DNA of 64,000 bases from Guillardia theta CCMP2712 (taxonomy: Eukaryota; Cryptophyceae; Pyrenomonadales; Geminigeraceae). The stretch's first letter is position 1. The number at the start of each line of letters is the position of its first letter. A program made the translations under genes and the position numbers. This document shows, one piece after another, positions 23,398-33,445 of the stretch. A model generated the notes under the pieces. That model was not told the DNA's origin, did no database searches, and saw nothing but the letters and a program-made list of their open reading frames with translations. The stretch spans positions 296,216 to 360,215 of the forward strand of contig NW_005434594.1 in the NCBI RefSeq assembly GCF_000315625.1. Reading direction: 5' to 3'.

Positions 23398-24600
23398 ATG
23401 CCGTCGTCGGTGGCGTTCGCCGCGTACTTCATGTTGCTGACCCTTGCCCTCGGCACCGCCTCTGCCACCTCTTTCTCCTCCCCCCTCACTGGCGCTGAAT
23501 ACCAGGCGAGGATCGGCTGGGGGTTTGACACGGATTTCTTCAAGTCGGAGAATGGCATGAAGAAATATGATTCGCAGATCATGGCAGACCTCAAGGCCAA
23601 GGGCGTGAAGAACCTCCGGCTGCGCACGAGAGGAGATATCTTCGGCTTCCACTCTTCCACTGAGCTTGCCGACAGCGCGAGCTTGAACAAGCTGTTCCAG
23701 GGCTACCGAACCATCCTGCCCGACATGTATCAGAACGACATTCTGCCCATCATCTCTTGGATCAACGATGAGTCAGAGGTGCAAGCCACAGATGCGCAGG
23801 GCGAAAACTTTGTCGAGTGGTGGAGGAGGGTCGCGGTGGCTCTCAAGGACGAGCCCTACGAGCTTGCCTTCAACCTCTTCACGGAGATCGGAACAGGTAA
23901 CCTGAAGGACAACCCAGCGAAGTACAACGACTGGACTCGTCGCGCCATCTCCGCCATCCGCACCTCAGGAGGAAACAACGCCTACCGAGTTATCATTCTA
24001 GGAGCTCCGGCCAAGGATGCAGACTCCCTCTCCAGGATCGACACGTCCATCACGAGCGGCCAGCATTACCTCATGGCAGAATGGCACCTGTATGCCTCTG
24101 GCCCGAACAAGCAGGTAGGAGGACAGAAGTACTGGGCAGGCACCGGAAGTGCTGAGGATCGTGAGCGGGTTAACAAGGTCTTCAGAGACGCAGTGGGGTG
24201 GACGGCGACTACAAACATCCCGACCTGGATCGGTGCCTGGATGCCCTATGACAACATCGATGCCTCGCAGAACCAGGAGGAGGTGGAAGCGTTCGCCTGC
24301 TACTTCAGTACCGTCGCACGGCAAAACGGCATCCCGTGGTCCATGAACAAGCTCGACAACTTCTATGACGTGCGGACGAACACTTGGTTGCAGACTCAAG
24401 AGGTCGGGAGGTCCAGCACTCCTGTCACCCTCAGCATGCCTCCGATCCTCGATGCTCTTCAGTGCTCGTCAGCTCCTCCCGTGCTGTCCGGGTCCGACAG
24501 CGAGGTCTACCTTGCGCAGAGGCGTGTGCGGGAGAGCCGAGCGAGGTCGCATCATCGTCACGAGATGCACAGGAGGATGGTTGCACCTGCAGCCGCCTGA
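23398..24600 (+). CDS. Secreted glycoside hydrolase family 5-like (cellulase-like) protein
   Basis: Single exon, 400 residues from the ATG at 23398. Residues 1-23 look like a signal peptide (FMLLTLALGTASA). The body resembles a GH5-type TIM barrel: IGWGFDTDFF, GVKNLRLRTRGDI, NDILPIISWIND, FNLFTEIG with Glu163 as the candidate acid/base, HYLMAEWHLYA and NIPTWIGAWMPYDN. In GH5 enzymes the nucleophile Glu usually sits in the last of these, but here the position reads Ala-Trp, so activity is uncertain. No CBM or anchor is visible; the C-terminal 60 residues are Ser/Arg-rich. The frame opens before 23398, but the upstream residues show no signal. It could act on an extracellular or vacuolar beta-glucan. 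Confidence 0.75.
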   Translation: MPSSVAFAAYFMLLTLALGTASATSFSSPLTGAEYQARIGWGFDTDFFKSENGMKKYDSQIMADLKAKGVKNLRLRTRGDIFGFHSSTELADSASLNKLFQGYRTILPDMYQNDILPIISWINDESEVQATDAQGENFVEWWRRVAVALKDEPYELAFNLFTEIGTGNLKDNPAKYNDWTRRAISAIRTSGGNNAYRVIILGAPAKDADSLSRIDTSITSGQHYLMAEWHLYASGPNKQVGGQKYWAGTGSAEDRERVNKVFRDAVGWTATTNIPTWIGAWMPYDNIDASQNQEEVEAFACYFSTVARQNGIPWSMNKLDNFYDVRTNTWLQTQEVGRSSTPVTLSMPPILDALQCSSAPPVLSGSDSEVYLAQRRVRESRARSHHRHEMHRRMVAPAAA

Positions 24601-25007
24601 CGACCGGCACACTTGCAGATTGAGAATCGTCTTGATCGAGCAAGATGCCGTTAGTCAGCACAGCACTATGGATCTGCTCCATAAGAGGCCTGCCACTTGG
24701 CTCTGTTGTCTTGATCCTTGATTCTCCAACTCGATCGTTAGGCTCATCGCGGTCAATTTGCATTGTGAGGTTTTGTGTTGCATCGAATAAGAACACACTT
24801 CACTTCAACACTGCAATTTGACTGTTTGTCATGGTTTGTTTCGGGCGATCAACTTTCGGTGGAGTCAGGAGCACAGCACAAAGGAAGAACGGATAATATT
24901 TCAACTTGAGCCGCAAGCTCAGTCGACATCCTTTACTTCCATGTAACCTCAGCAGAGGCTGAGAGCATAGCCCAGGCCTCGTGCCGCTCTCCTTGCACTC
25001 GAGAGCT
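24601..25007. other. Convergent spacer between the GH5-like and bS21 genes
   Basis: About 400 bases with no gene or repeat seen. It should contain both 3' UTRs. Confidence 0.6.
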
Positions 25008-25803
25008 TTACATTTGTCTTTGACGGCGCATCTGGCTGCGCTTGCGCTTGGCTTCCTTGTCCTTACCTGAGGTAGCAGGGGGTCAGGCAGAGGGAGGAGC
25101 GGTCTACCCTGCAATACTTACGGATCTTCTTCTCGTTGTTGCTCTCAAACCTGCGGCGTCGCTTCAGCTCCATGAGGTGTCCGGACTTGCTCACAGCAAT
25201 CTAGAGGAGGAAATCGCAAGTCGTCAGGCCCGATGGGAAGCGTTGACTCTACTTTCACCTTGAACCGCCTCATCGCGCCCTCGATAGGCTCGCCCTCCTT
25301 GACTTGTACCTTGATGTCCACCATCGTAGGCGCAACGATGTTGGCCTGGACTCAACTGTCATGCCAACTGATGACTCGACATGCTCGATCGAGCTTCTTG
25401 GAGGGGCATCAGACTTACGGGCTTGCGCGATGTGACGGGGGTTGCAGGGATTCTGTTGCCCGCCATGAGGCCGAAAGAAGAGGCCGGGGTGAAGAATCCT
25501 TCCACACCGGTGAAGAAGACCTGAAATTTATGTTTGAGTAAGCAGAATACATCATTGATTGTTGTGATCATGAAAGTTCGAGTATCTGTTGAGTTGCAAA
25601 GGCACAAATACGATTCTTTGATCGCTCTCCCTGCAACCTCACAACCGCACACAGTTCGAAGTTGAAGGCACGGATTGAGCAAGGAACGGGCAGAGAGCTC
25701 TTCGAAGCTCTCAGACAAGCTCAACAACATGTTTCATCCTTCCTCTCCTTTCATCGCTTACCATGGAGGCCGCAACCAATAGAAAGCGACTTGTTGTCTG
25801 CAT
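25008..25803 (-). CDS. Plastid ribosomal protein bS21 with bipartite targeting sequence
   Basis: bS21 is a small-subunit protein of bacterial-type ribosomes. Five frame-consistent exons (25762-25803, 25419-25520, 25259-25345, 25122-25200, 25008-25066) give 122 residues. Exons 1 and 2 form a signal peptide (RFLLVAASM/VFFTGVEGFF) ending TPASSF, an ASAF-like cleavage motif with Phe at +1, followed by a Ser/Thr/Arg/Lys-containing transit region. The mature part matches bS21: VQVKEGEPIEGAMRRFK, SGHLMELKRRRRFE and a basic tail (KRKRSQMRRQRQM). This is one of the clearest signs in the window of a red-lineage complex plastid. Confidence 0.92.
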
Positions 25804-27035
25804 AGCTGTCACCCTATGCAAGTTTCGGATGCAAGGGGTAGTACCCTACCATGATTGTGTAGCTTCCATCCTTCATATTTCAGTGGGTCAGGGTATACAC
25901 CCCTACCCCATTATACAAGCAGAAAGAAAGGACCACCCCATCTGACTCGCGGATGAGTTTGTCAGCGACATATGACCGGTGGTCTTCACATAAACCAGAA
26001 CGTGACCAACCCCCAACCTCATAACTAATAATCATTGAATAAAATTCAAGTACCCGGCTCCTTGAGTGCCAGGATCGCGTCGGGCCCACTCAGGGCGGCT
26101 CCGACGGACGGTGTCACTGGCCGCCGCCGCCTCAGTCCCCCCGGTAGGTGACCGTTACAAGTGAACCCTCCGACTCATCATGGCATCCTGCCCACTCAGC
26201 GCCTGACCCCCCACTGAAACTAAAGTGACGGTACGGGTCCGGTGTCGACCCCCCGGGCCCGGGGTGACTTGACTCAGCCAGTCCGGCGGCACGGGCCCCG
26301 GAGTCCCGGACCAAGCGAGCCCGGCCCCGGGGGGCGCCCGGCGAACCGTTGAACTCCGGCCGCCGCCGAACGCCAGCGCTGAGCATTTAGTTATCCAAGA
26401 TAAGTCAGTACGAGGACCAACTAGTTAGCAGTTGATGCCTCCCCCGATCTGTTTGCTTGCTGGCGAGGCGAGCTCGGATGTAAGGAGCCGCTTGCTACGG
26501 GCACGAAAGGCGGTAGGCTCGGAGCTGCCGGGAGGAGAAGCCGAACGGTGAGAAGAAGAGGCAGCGGGAGAGGAAGAGGAAGAGGAAGAGAAACAGGAAG
26601 AGACTAACTGACGAAGACGACGAGGAGGAGGAGCTGTCGCTGTAGTAAAAGGCGTAGTGTGACTCCGGAAAGACTCTCCGGAGCACTGGGAGGAGGAGGA
26701 GCAGGAGGAGCAGGAGGAGCAGGAGGAGCAGGAGGAGCAGGAGGAGCAGGAGGAGCAGGAGGAGCAGGAGGAGCAGGAGGAGCAGGAGGAGCAGGAGGAG
26801 CAGGAGGAGCAGGAGGAGCAGGAGGAGCAGGAGGAGCAGGAGGCAAAATTTGTCAAGTATTTTGTGAGTGGAGAGCCTGAGGAGGATTCCAACAGGCAAG
26901 GAACATTTGCTAGCTGAAGAGGAACAAGAGAAAAGGAGCTGCAGGCAAAAGCATTCCGGCAAAAGACAGCGGAAAGGTCTTGAATGTGACAAGAGGCAAG
27001 CAGCAACGAGATTGTGAGAGGACTGCAAGGTTGTC
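25804..27035. other. Intergenic: TACCCC tract (about 25840-25960), GC island (about 26050-26390), GGAGCA array
   Basis: The two recurrent spacer styles lie next to each other and are followed by GA-rich sequence and a 9-base repeat array ending about 190 bases before the acyltransferase ATG. The open frames in this region are repeat translations. Confidence 0.7.
26697..26842. repeat. (GGAGGAGCA)n 9-bp tandem array
   Basis: About 16 near-perfect copies. Both strands are stop-free in several frames, which creates false Gly/Ala, Pro/Ala and Leu-rich proteins. Confidence 0.95.
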
Positions 27036-28442
27036 ATGTGCGAGAACTTTGAAGATCTGAAGTCCGTCCTCAACAAGTTGGACAAGGAGCAGATCCTGGC
27101 GGTCTTGGAGCAAGCGCTGAAGCAGCAGGGAGACGACACTCAGCTCTTTCATGCCATCAGAAGAGCAGCGCTGGTCCTCTGCCAGCAGCAGGCTGTTGCT
27201 CAGGGGGGCACGAGTGCTGTGAGCAAGTCCTGCTTGTCGTACCTCGCAAGACAGGACTTCCCCTCCTCCTTCAGCTTTCTCCCCTGCTCCGAAGACGACT
27301 GCTACTTCCTCGACCACCCTCACAAGCCTCAGTTCCTGCTGCTCAAGTTCCGCAGTGTCTTGGACCCTTCGCTCCTGTGCAGCTCCTTGTACTCGACCAT
27401 GCAGCTATTCCCGAAGGCGAGCTCGCGGGTGGTCAGGCATGAGGACGGGAGGAAGTTTCAGCTGGGGGTGGAGAGAAGCTCCTTAACAGCAGTCAAAGTC
27501 TCCGAGGACATCATGGATGACTTGTCGACTCTACCGTGGGTTGTCTCAACAGTTCAGAGGAGCGTCTATCAAACGTCTTCGGTGCCGCTCCTCCAGTCCT
27601 ACCTGCTCAGGTCCCAGGCAAGCTCCCAGGGCTCTTCCCTCCTCGTTGGGTTCCATCATGTGCTAGGTGACGGCATGTCCTACGCTTCCTTCATCTCGTC
27701 ATGGTCGATGTTCTACCAGCAGGCAGTGGAGAGGAGAGCAGCCCCGGTTGAGGAGGATCAGGCTGTGTTGGACCTCGAGGGCTGCCTCTCCTACCCCGGG
27801 CCATCGCCAGGCTTCTCCCCGAGGATCTTACAGTTCACGTTTCAGCGCAGTGAGCTGGAGGAGAGGAGGAGCTGCATCCAACAAGGCGACTGCCACGTCA
27901 GCATCAACGACGTCCTCCTAGCTGAGTGCGCGTGCGCGCTCGCTGGGACGAGGTGCGCGGGGCAGGTCATGACAAGGGTCGTGGTGCTGGCGGACATGCG
28001 AGGACGAAGCCTGGAGGAGAAGGCGTGGGGGAATCACGTCGTAGACTTCCACCTCCTCCTCCCCGTTGCAGATCTGATGGAGGATGACGTCAGAGCAGTC
28101 GCTCGTCGGATCCGGAGCTGTGTGGACGCACAGACGGCCGAGCTGAAAGTCAGCAGGAAGCTGCTGGAGGAGAGGAACAGGGAGAGGGCGCAGGTACCGA
28201 AGCTGCTGTGCTGGAACTCATGGGCGAAGGCCGGAAACTTGTTCCTCTCCTCTCACTTCGGAGCCCCCGCTGGGCTTGCTGACTTCCGGTGGATGAATTC
28301 CATGTCGGTGGAGGACAGCAGCGTCGCCATGGTCCTGCCCCTCGTCGACCCGCCCAGCGCCATCGCCGTACAGCTCTGTCTTGACGACCCCAACGAGATC
28401 GAGAGCCTGGCGAGGCGATGGGGGACAGGAGTCATGCTATGA
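27036..28442 (+). CDS. BAHD-like acyltransferase (HxxxD motif)
   Basis: Single exon, 468 residues. BAHD enzymes move acyl groups from CoA thioesters to alcohols or amines. The active-site motif HHVLGDG (catalytic His208, Asp212) sits where expected, near the end of the first half. The second half has the SINDVLLAECACAL and VVVLADMRGRS motifs of the family. The C-terminal DFGWG structural motif is replaced by ADFRWMN, so the protein is divergent; a related condensation-type fold is an alternative. There is no presequence, so it is probably cytosolic. The substrate is unknown. Downstream, hexamer repeats separate it from the convergent synergin-like gene. Confidence 0.78.
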   Translation: MCENFEDLKSVLNKLDKEQILAVLEQALKQQGDDTQLFHAIRRAALVLCQQQAVAQGGTSAVSKSCLSYLARQDFPSSFSFLPCSEDDCYFLDHPHKPQFLLLKFRSVLDPSLLCSSLYSTMQLFPKASSRVVRHEDGRKFQLGVERSSLTAVKVSEDIMDDLSTLPWVVSTVQRSVYQTSSVPLLQSYLLRSQASSQGSSLLVGFHHVLGDGMSYASFISSWSMFYQQAVERRAAPVEEDQAVLDLEGCLSYPGPSPGFSPRILQFTFQRSELEERRSCIQQGDCHVSINDVLLAECACALAGTRCAGQVMTRVVVLADMRGRSLEEKAWGNHVVDFHLLLPVADLMEDDVRAVARRIRSCVDAQTAELKVSRKLLEERNRERAQVPKLLCWNSWAKAGNLFLSSHFGAPAGLADFRWMNSMSVEDSSVAMVLPLVDPPSAIAVQLCLDDPNEIESLARRWGTGVML

Positions 28443-28632
28443 CGATAGGGTGCGGGAGCAGGAGAAGGAGCAGGAGCAGGAGAAGGAGAAGGAGAAGGAG
28501 CAGGAGCAGGAGCAGGAAGAGATGTTGTTTGATCGCCAAAGCAGAAGAGAGTTTCATTCAGTGGACATGTCAAGAGTTTCATCTTTTGCTTCACCTCGCC
28601 TGATCGAATCATCAACTTCTCCTCTCCTTCAT

Positions 28633-29897
28633 TCACCTCTTGCTCACCGTCACACGCTCCCCGGCCGCCAGCATGAAAGTCAGATCCGGCAGCATCCCAA
28701 GAGCAGAGTTGAAGTCCCCAGCTCCCAGCGCCTGCGCGATGCTCGTCCGTAGAGCCTTGTGACGTGATGCCGGCGACTCCTTGACGGACTGCCAGACCGT
28801 CAGCTGGCGAGTGGAAGCGAGAGGAGAAGGAGAAGGCACGAGAGGAGAAGGAGGAGGCACGAGAGGAGGAGAAAGGGGGAGGAGAGGAGTAGGAGGGCAG
28901 TTGGCGAGAGAGAGGCAGAAGGTTACAGTTGTCGGCGTTCCTCTCAGTTTCAACTCAGCAGTCACATCTCGCGCCACCTCCCTCCTCCCTGCCAAGTTGA
29001 CCTGAGAAACAGAAGCTCTCGCATCCCCACCAGCTGTCACCTCCTCCTCCTCCTCCTCCTTCTCCTGCTGCTGCTGCTGCTGTTGCTGTTGCTGCTGTCA
29101 GCGCTGCTGGACTTCTCTGCTGGACTTTCTCGACTGCCCTCCCGGGCTCGCCCATGCTGACCCTCCCTAAGTTTGTCCCCCTCGCTGCCTTGCCGGGGCT
29201 TCGACTGCCGCTGGTCCTGCTGCTGAGCTCTTGCCTGCCCGGGTGGGGGCCTGTGGGGGCGCAGGGTCAAGAGAGGGAGCAGTGAGGAGGAGAGATGGGA
29301 GAGAGAAGCAGGAGAGGTAGGAGGAAGGAAGGGGAGGGGTAAAGGGATGAGGATGGGGAGAGGGGCGGAGTGAGGGGAGAAGGGCAAGAAACGCCAGGAA
29401 GAGATCAGCGGAGAGAAGGGAGGGAGATAAGGAAGGTTGCATACTGTCATGGAAGAAAGGGAGGAGGGAAGCAGAAGCGGAAGCAGGTTGGAGAACGGGA
29501 GGAGGAGGGAGAGGAAGGAAGAGGAAGAAGAGAGGAGGGAGAGAGAAGGGAGATGGAACCGATGTAGTTGGAAAGGAGCCGCTTGTTCTCAGTAGACGTC
29601 TGGCAGTTGAAGACGACGAGGAGGAGTTGGCTTAGGTCCCACTGCGAGGAGTCAGCCCACTGCTCTCGAGCACAGGCGATGTTGTGTGCTGGTTGAGGAC
29701 CGCGCTCAGCAAGACCCCAGCAGCAGCCCACCTCTTCCCCACCTGTGACACGGTCCTTACAGAGCTTCTGCCACAGCTCGAGGAGAGAGCCCTCAAGCAT
29801 GTGCGGCGGAGGGTGGAGCGCAAAGAGTTTGCTCCCGTCCTCAGTGATCTCGCTCTGTGCGGAGAGAGTGTCAGGTGGAGGGAGGAGGGAGGAGGAA

Positions 29898-29980
<83 letters not shown>

Positions 29981-32900
29981 ACAGGAAGGAGGTGCAGGAG
30001 GAAGGAGGAGAAGGAAGGAGGAAGGAGGAAGAGCAAGAGGACGCTTCCTTACAGGCTCCTCGAAGTCTCCGAACTCGTCCTCGTCTTCGTCCTCGTCTAC
30101 CTCCTCCTCCTCCTCCTCCTCCTCCTCCTCAGAGACAGGCACGCTGCTTGCTACGTCCTTGACCCACGGCAAGCTGGAGTCCTTATCCTCAATCTTTGAC
30201 ATCACCACGAGTTAGCAAGCAGACGGTAGGAGGGGGCAGCGCAGACATTAAGATGCTCGCCGAAGGAGCGGAGAAGCACAGAACTTAGTCGCGCCACGTG
30301 CTCCTCCACTTCCCCTCGCTCCTCCCCAGCAGCTCCCGCCGGCCACTCGGACCCCATCGTTTCCTCCCCCTCCTCCTCCCCGAACGATCCGAACGCGTCG
30401 TCTCAGCACACAGTCAGCTACAGGGAAGGGCGTCGATGCCTTACCTCCGTCCTCCCCCGCAAAGGTCCCGAAGTCAGCATCGTGAGCCCCCTCCATTCCG
30501 CTCTCTCCTCCTCCTCCTCCTCCTCCTCCTCCTCCTCCTGAGCCCTGCTGCGATTCACTAAAGCCTCCTTCGGCGTCGTCAAAGGCGCTCGTCCCTCCCC
30601 ACTCAAAGTCCTCCTCCTCCCCTCCAGCTTGTTCCTCCATCTCTGCTTCTGCTCCACCGAACGATCCGAAAGCTTCCTCCTCCTTGTCTTCCTCCTCCTT
30701 CCCTTCCTTCTCTGCTACAGACATTTCCGCTTCTCCTTCCCTTACATGCGCTTCATCATTCGGTACCATGGTTTCAAGCCCAGGTTCATCTCCTTCTCCT
30801 CCTTCTCCTCCTTCTCCTCCAATGTCCCCTCCATCCCGCTCGTCGTCATCCTGACCAGCATCGAGTGCTTCCGCCGGCTCCTGTCCTGTCAACGTCACTC
30901 CTTGACCTTGGAAGGACGAGCTCGGCAGCTGACTTTCAGCCACTTCCGCCTCCTCCTCCCCCCACGCCGGGCTCCTGATGCCATTCACAAGCTCCTCCTC
31001 CAATTTGGTGTCCACTGTCTCCCCGTCCTGCTGTTTTGCTTCCTGTTCCACATCCTCTCGCTCTTGTTCTTCCTGGGGCTGTCCCTCTTCTTCCCTCTTC
31101 TCCTCCTTGTTCTCTTCTTCTTCCCTCTCCTCCTCCTTCTCCTCCTCCCCGTTCTCTTCCTCGTTCTCCTCCTCCTCCTCCTCCTCCTTCCCTTCCTCGT
31201 CCATTTCCCGCGCATTTTCAAACCGTGTGTCGGTTTTCTGCATCCCTCGCGCCTTCTCCTCCCCATCTCTCTGTACAATCGCTTCCTCCCCCTCCGACCC
31301 GAAGAACGTAAAGCTTTCCACCGCGTTACCTTCCACTGGGACCTTATCCTCCACCGCCCCCTCCTGCTCCTCTTCCTCCTGCCGCTGCTGCTTCTCCAGC
31401 TGTTCCAGCTGCTCCTCCTCATCCACTTCCTCTCTCTCCTCCTCCTCCTCCTGCTCACGTTCCTGATCCAGCTCCTGCTCCTCCTCGCGACCATCAGCAA
31501 AGACATCATCTCCTCTGCCGTTCTGGGCTTGCCGATACTGAGATTACACCATCAGTCGTGAAAACAACAGAGAAGATTCATACCTCTCCCACCAAACTCT
31601 CCTCCTGCTCCTTCCCAGATCCCTTGAATGTCATCGGTAGCCTTTCAACATCACTACAGCAGCTATCCCTCTTCCCTCCTCCCTTTGTCAAGCAAACAGC
31701 CTCCTCCTCCTCCTTCTCCATGCCGTCCCCTCCTCCCTCCCTCTCTTCTCCCTCCTCCTCCTGTGGTGGCGCTGCCGTGACGGTCTCTTGCTCCTCCCCC
31801 TCCCCGTGGCTCTCGAAAGCTCCGAAGCCCCCATCCTCATGCTCCCTTCCTGCGCCCTCCTCTTCCTCTAGCGGCGCTGCCGTGACGGTCGCCTGCTCTT
31901 CCTCCGCGTGGCTGTCGAAACGCCCCAAACTCCTCCTCCTCCGTCTCCTTCTCCTCCTCCTCTCCCCCCCCTCCTGCATCCCTCTCTGCTCCCTCCTCCT
32001 CCTGTTGTGGCNNNNNNNNNNNNNNNNNNNNNNNNNNNNNNNNNNNNNNNNNNNNNNNNNNNNNNNNNNNNNNNNNNNNNNNNNNNNNNNNNNNNNNNNN
32101 NNNNNNNNNNNNNNNNNNNNNNNNNNNNNNNNNNNNNNNNNNNNNNNNNNNNNNNNNNNNNNNNNNNNNNNNNNNNNNNNNNNNNCCGCCGTGATCGTTG
32201 TCTCCTGCTCCTCCCCCTCCTCGTGGCTCTCGAAAGCTCCGAAGCCCCCATCCTCATCCTCCTCCTCCTCCAGCAGCGGCGACGCCGTGACGGTCTCTTG
32301 CTCCTCCTCCTCCTCGTGGCTCTCGAAAGCTCCGAAGCCCCCATCCTCATGCTCCTTCCCTTCTCCTTCCCTCCCTGCCCCCTCCTCCTGTAGCAGCGCT
32401 GTCGTGACGGTCGCCTGATCCCCCCCATCCTCCGCATGGGTCTCGAAAGCTCCAAACCCGTCCTCGTCATGCTTCTCCTCCCCCTCCACGTGGCTGTCGA
32501 AAGCCCCGAACTCCTCCTCCTCCTCCTCCTGCATTCTCTCCTCTGTCGATTTCATCTGCTCAGTCCCTTCCCATCTATTACGCTCCAGGCGTGAGTCTCC
32601 TGCTTCGCTCCCCTGAACTCCAATCGTAGTCACCTCGTCCACGTGCGGTAGCTCCTGGCTCTCAACAACGCCGTCGCCACGCATGCTCTCCTTCGATGAA
32701 AGCGCTTCCTCATTCCCGTTCACTGCTGCAACATGGTTGCTGCTGCTCGGCACATTTGTCTCCAACACTTCGCCTGTTTCTCCCGTCATTACTCCAAAAC
32801 ACCACCGAAACCACTCGAGCATGTCATACCCCTACCTTCTCCTGTGGTACTCTTCGACGGTCCTGCCTTGGCATCGCCTACTCCACTTGTACCTTCCACG

Positions 32901-33165
32901 GGCGTCACTGGGCTACCACAGACTGTGTCCCTCAGCTTACTTTCCGCACGAATCGATTCTTCCTCCTCGAAGTCCCAGCCCTCTGACAGCAAGGATTCGC
33001 TCCTATCTCGGACCTTCATCACCCATTCACTCAAACATCCAGCTCCTCCTCAAACAACACAACCTCCTCCTCCATCCCCGGGCCCGGCCCTTCATGCATG
33101 GACGAGACCGCCGGTCAGCTCAAATGCAGAATCTGTAAATCATCAGACAGGAGCAGATCTCTTTA
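28633..33165 (-). CDS. Large acidic synergin/aftiphilin-like protein with repeated FGxF motifs
   Basis: Several minus-strand exons form a long acidic protein. The 31578-32822 exon repeats a unit of about 25-30 residues containing GFGAFESHEEEEEQ and ETVTA; at least seven copies are visible, with more in the gap at 32012-32185. Further exons carry AFGSFGG, DADFGTFAGEDGG and DEFGDFEE. Acidic [DE]FGxF peptides are known AP-1 gamma-ear and GGA-ear ligands (gamma-synergin, aftiphilin). C-terminal exons look globular: SLLELWQKLCKDRV, WDLSQLLLVVFNCQ and LGAGDFNSALGMLPDL, with a stop at 28633. I infer a clathrin-adaptor accessory protein at the trans-Golgi. Exon borders are unresolved and probable 5' exons reach 33165. 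Hexamer repeats (29897-29980) sit in an intron. Confidence 0.55.
29897..29980. repeat. (GGAGCA)n hexamer array
   Basis: About 14 copies, probably intronic in the synergin-like gene. An array of the same unit occurs at 40074-40190. Confidence 0.95.
32012..32185. other. Assembly gap inside the FGAF repeat region
   Basis: A run of N flanked by nearly identical repeat units on both sides, so it is likely a collapsed or unassembled part of the repeat. Confidence 1.
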
Positions 33166-33239
33166 CCTTCGACAGTTTCCTCCTTCGACTTCATCTTCCC
33201 TCTTCCCTTCACTCCTGTCTCAACCTGTCCCATCCTATC

Positions 33240-33445
33240 CCGTTCCCTCCTCTCCTCTCCTCTCCTCTCCTCTCCTCTCCTCTCCTCTCCTCTCCTCTCC
33301 TCTCCTCTCCTCTCCTCTCCTCTCCTCTCCTCTCCTCTCCCTCCTCTCCTCTCCTCTCCTCTCCTCTCCTCTCCTCTCCCCTCCTCTCCTCTCCTCTCCC
33401 CTCCTCTCCCCTCCTCTCCCCTCCTCTCCCCTCCTCTCCTCTTCA
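33240..33445. repeat. (TCTCC)n pentanucleotide array
   Basis: About 200 bases of CTCTC/CTCCC pentamers between the 5' end of the synergin-like gene and a short GC-island patch. Confidence 0.95.

Noticed and set aside
26425-27139. Cys/Ser-rich, Leu-rich and Pro/Ala-rich frames of 80-214 codons
   Set aside because: They are translations of the (GGAGGAGCA)n array.
30629-31561. 310-codon plus-strand Leu/Pro/Ser-rich frame
   Set aside because: It is antisense to the acidic Glu-rich exons of the synergin-like gene, which have recognisable FGxF motifs.
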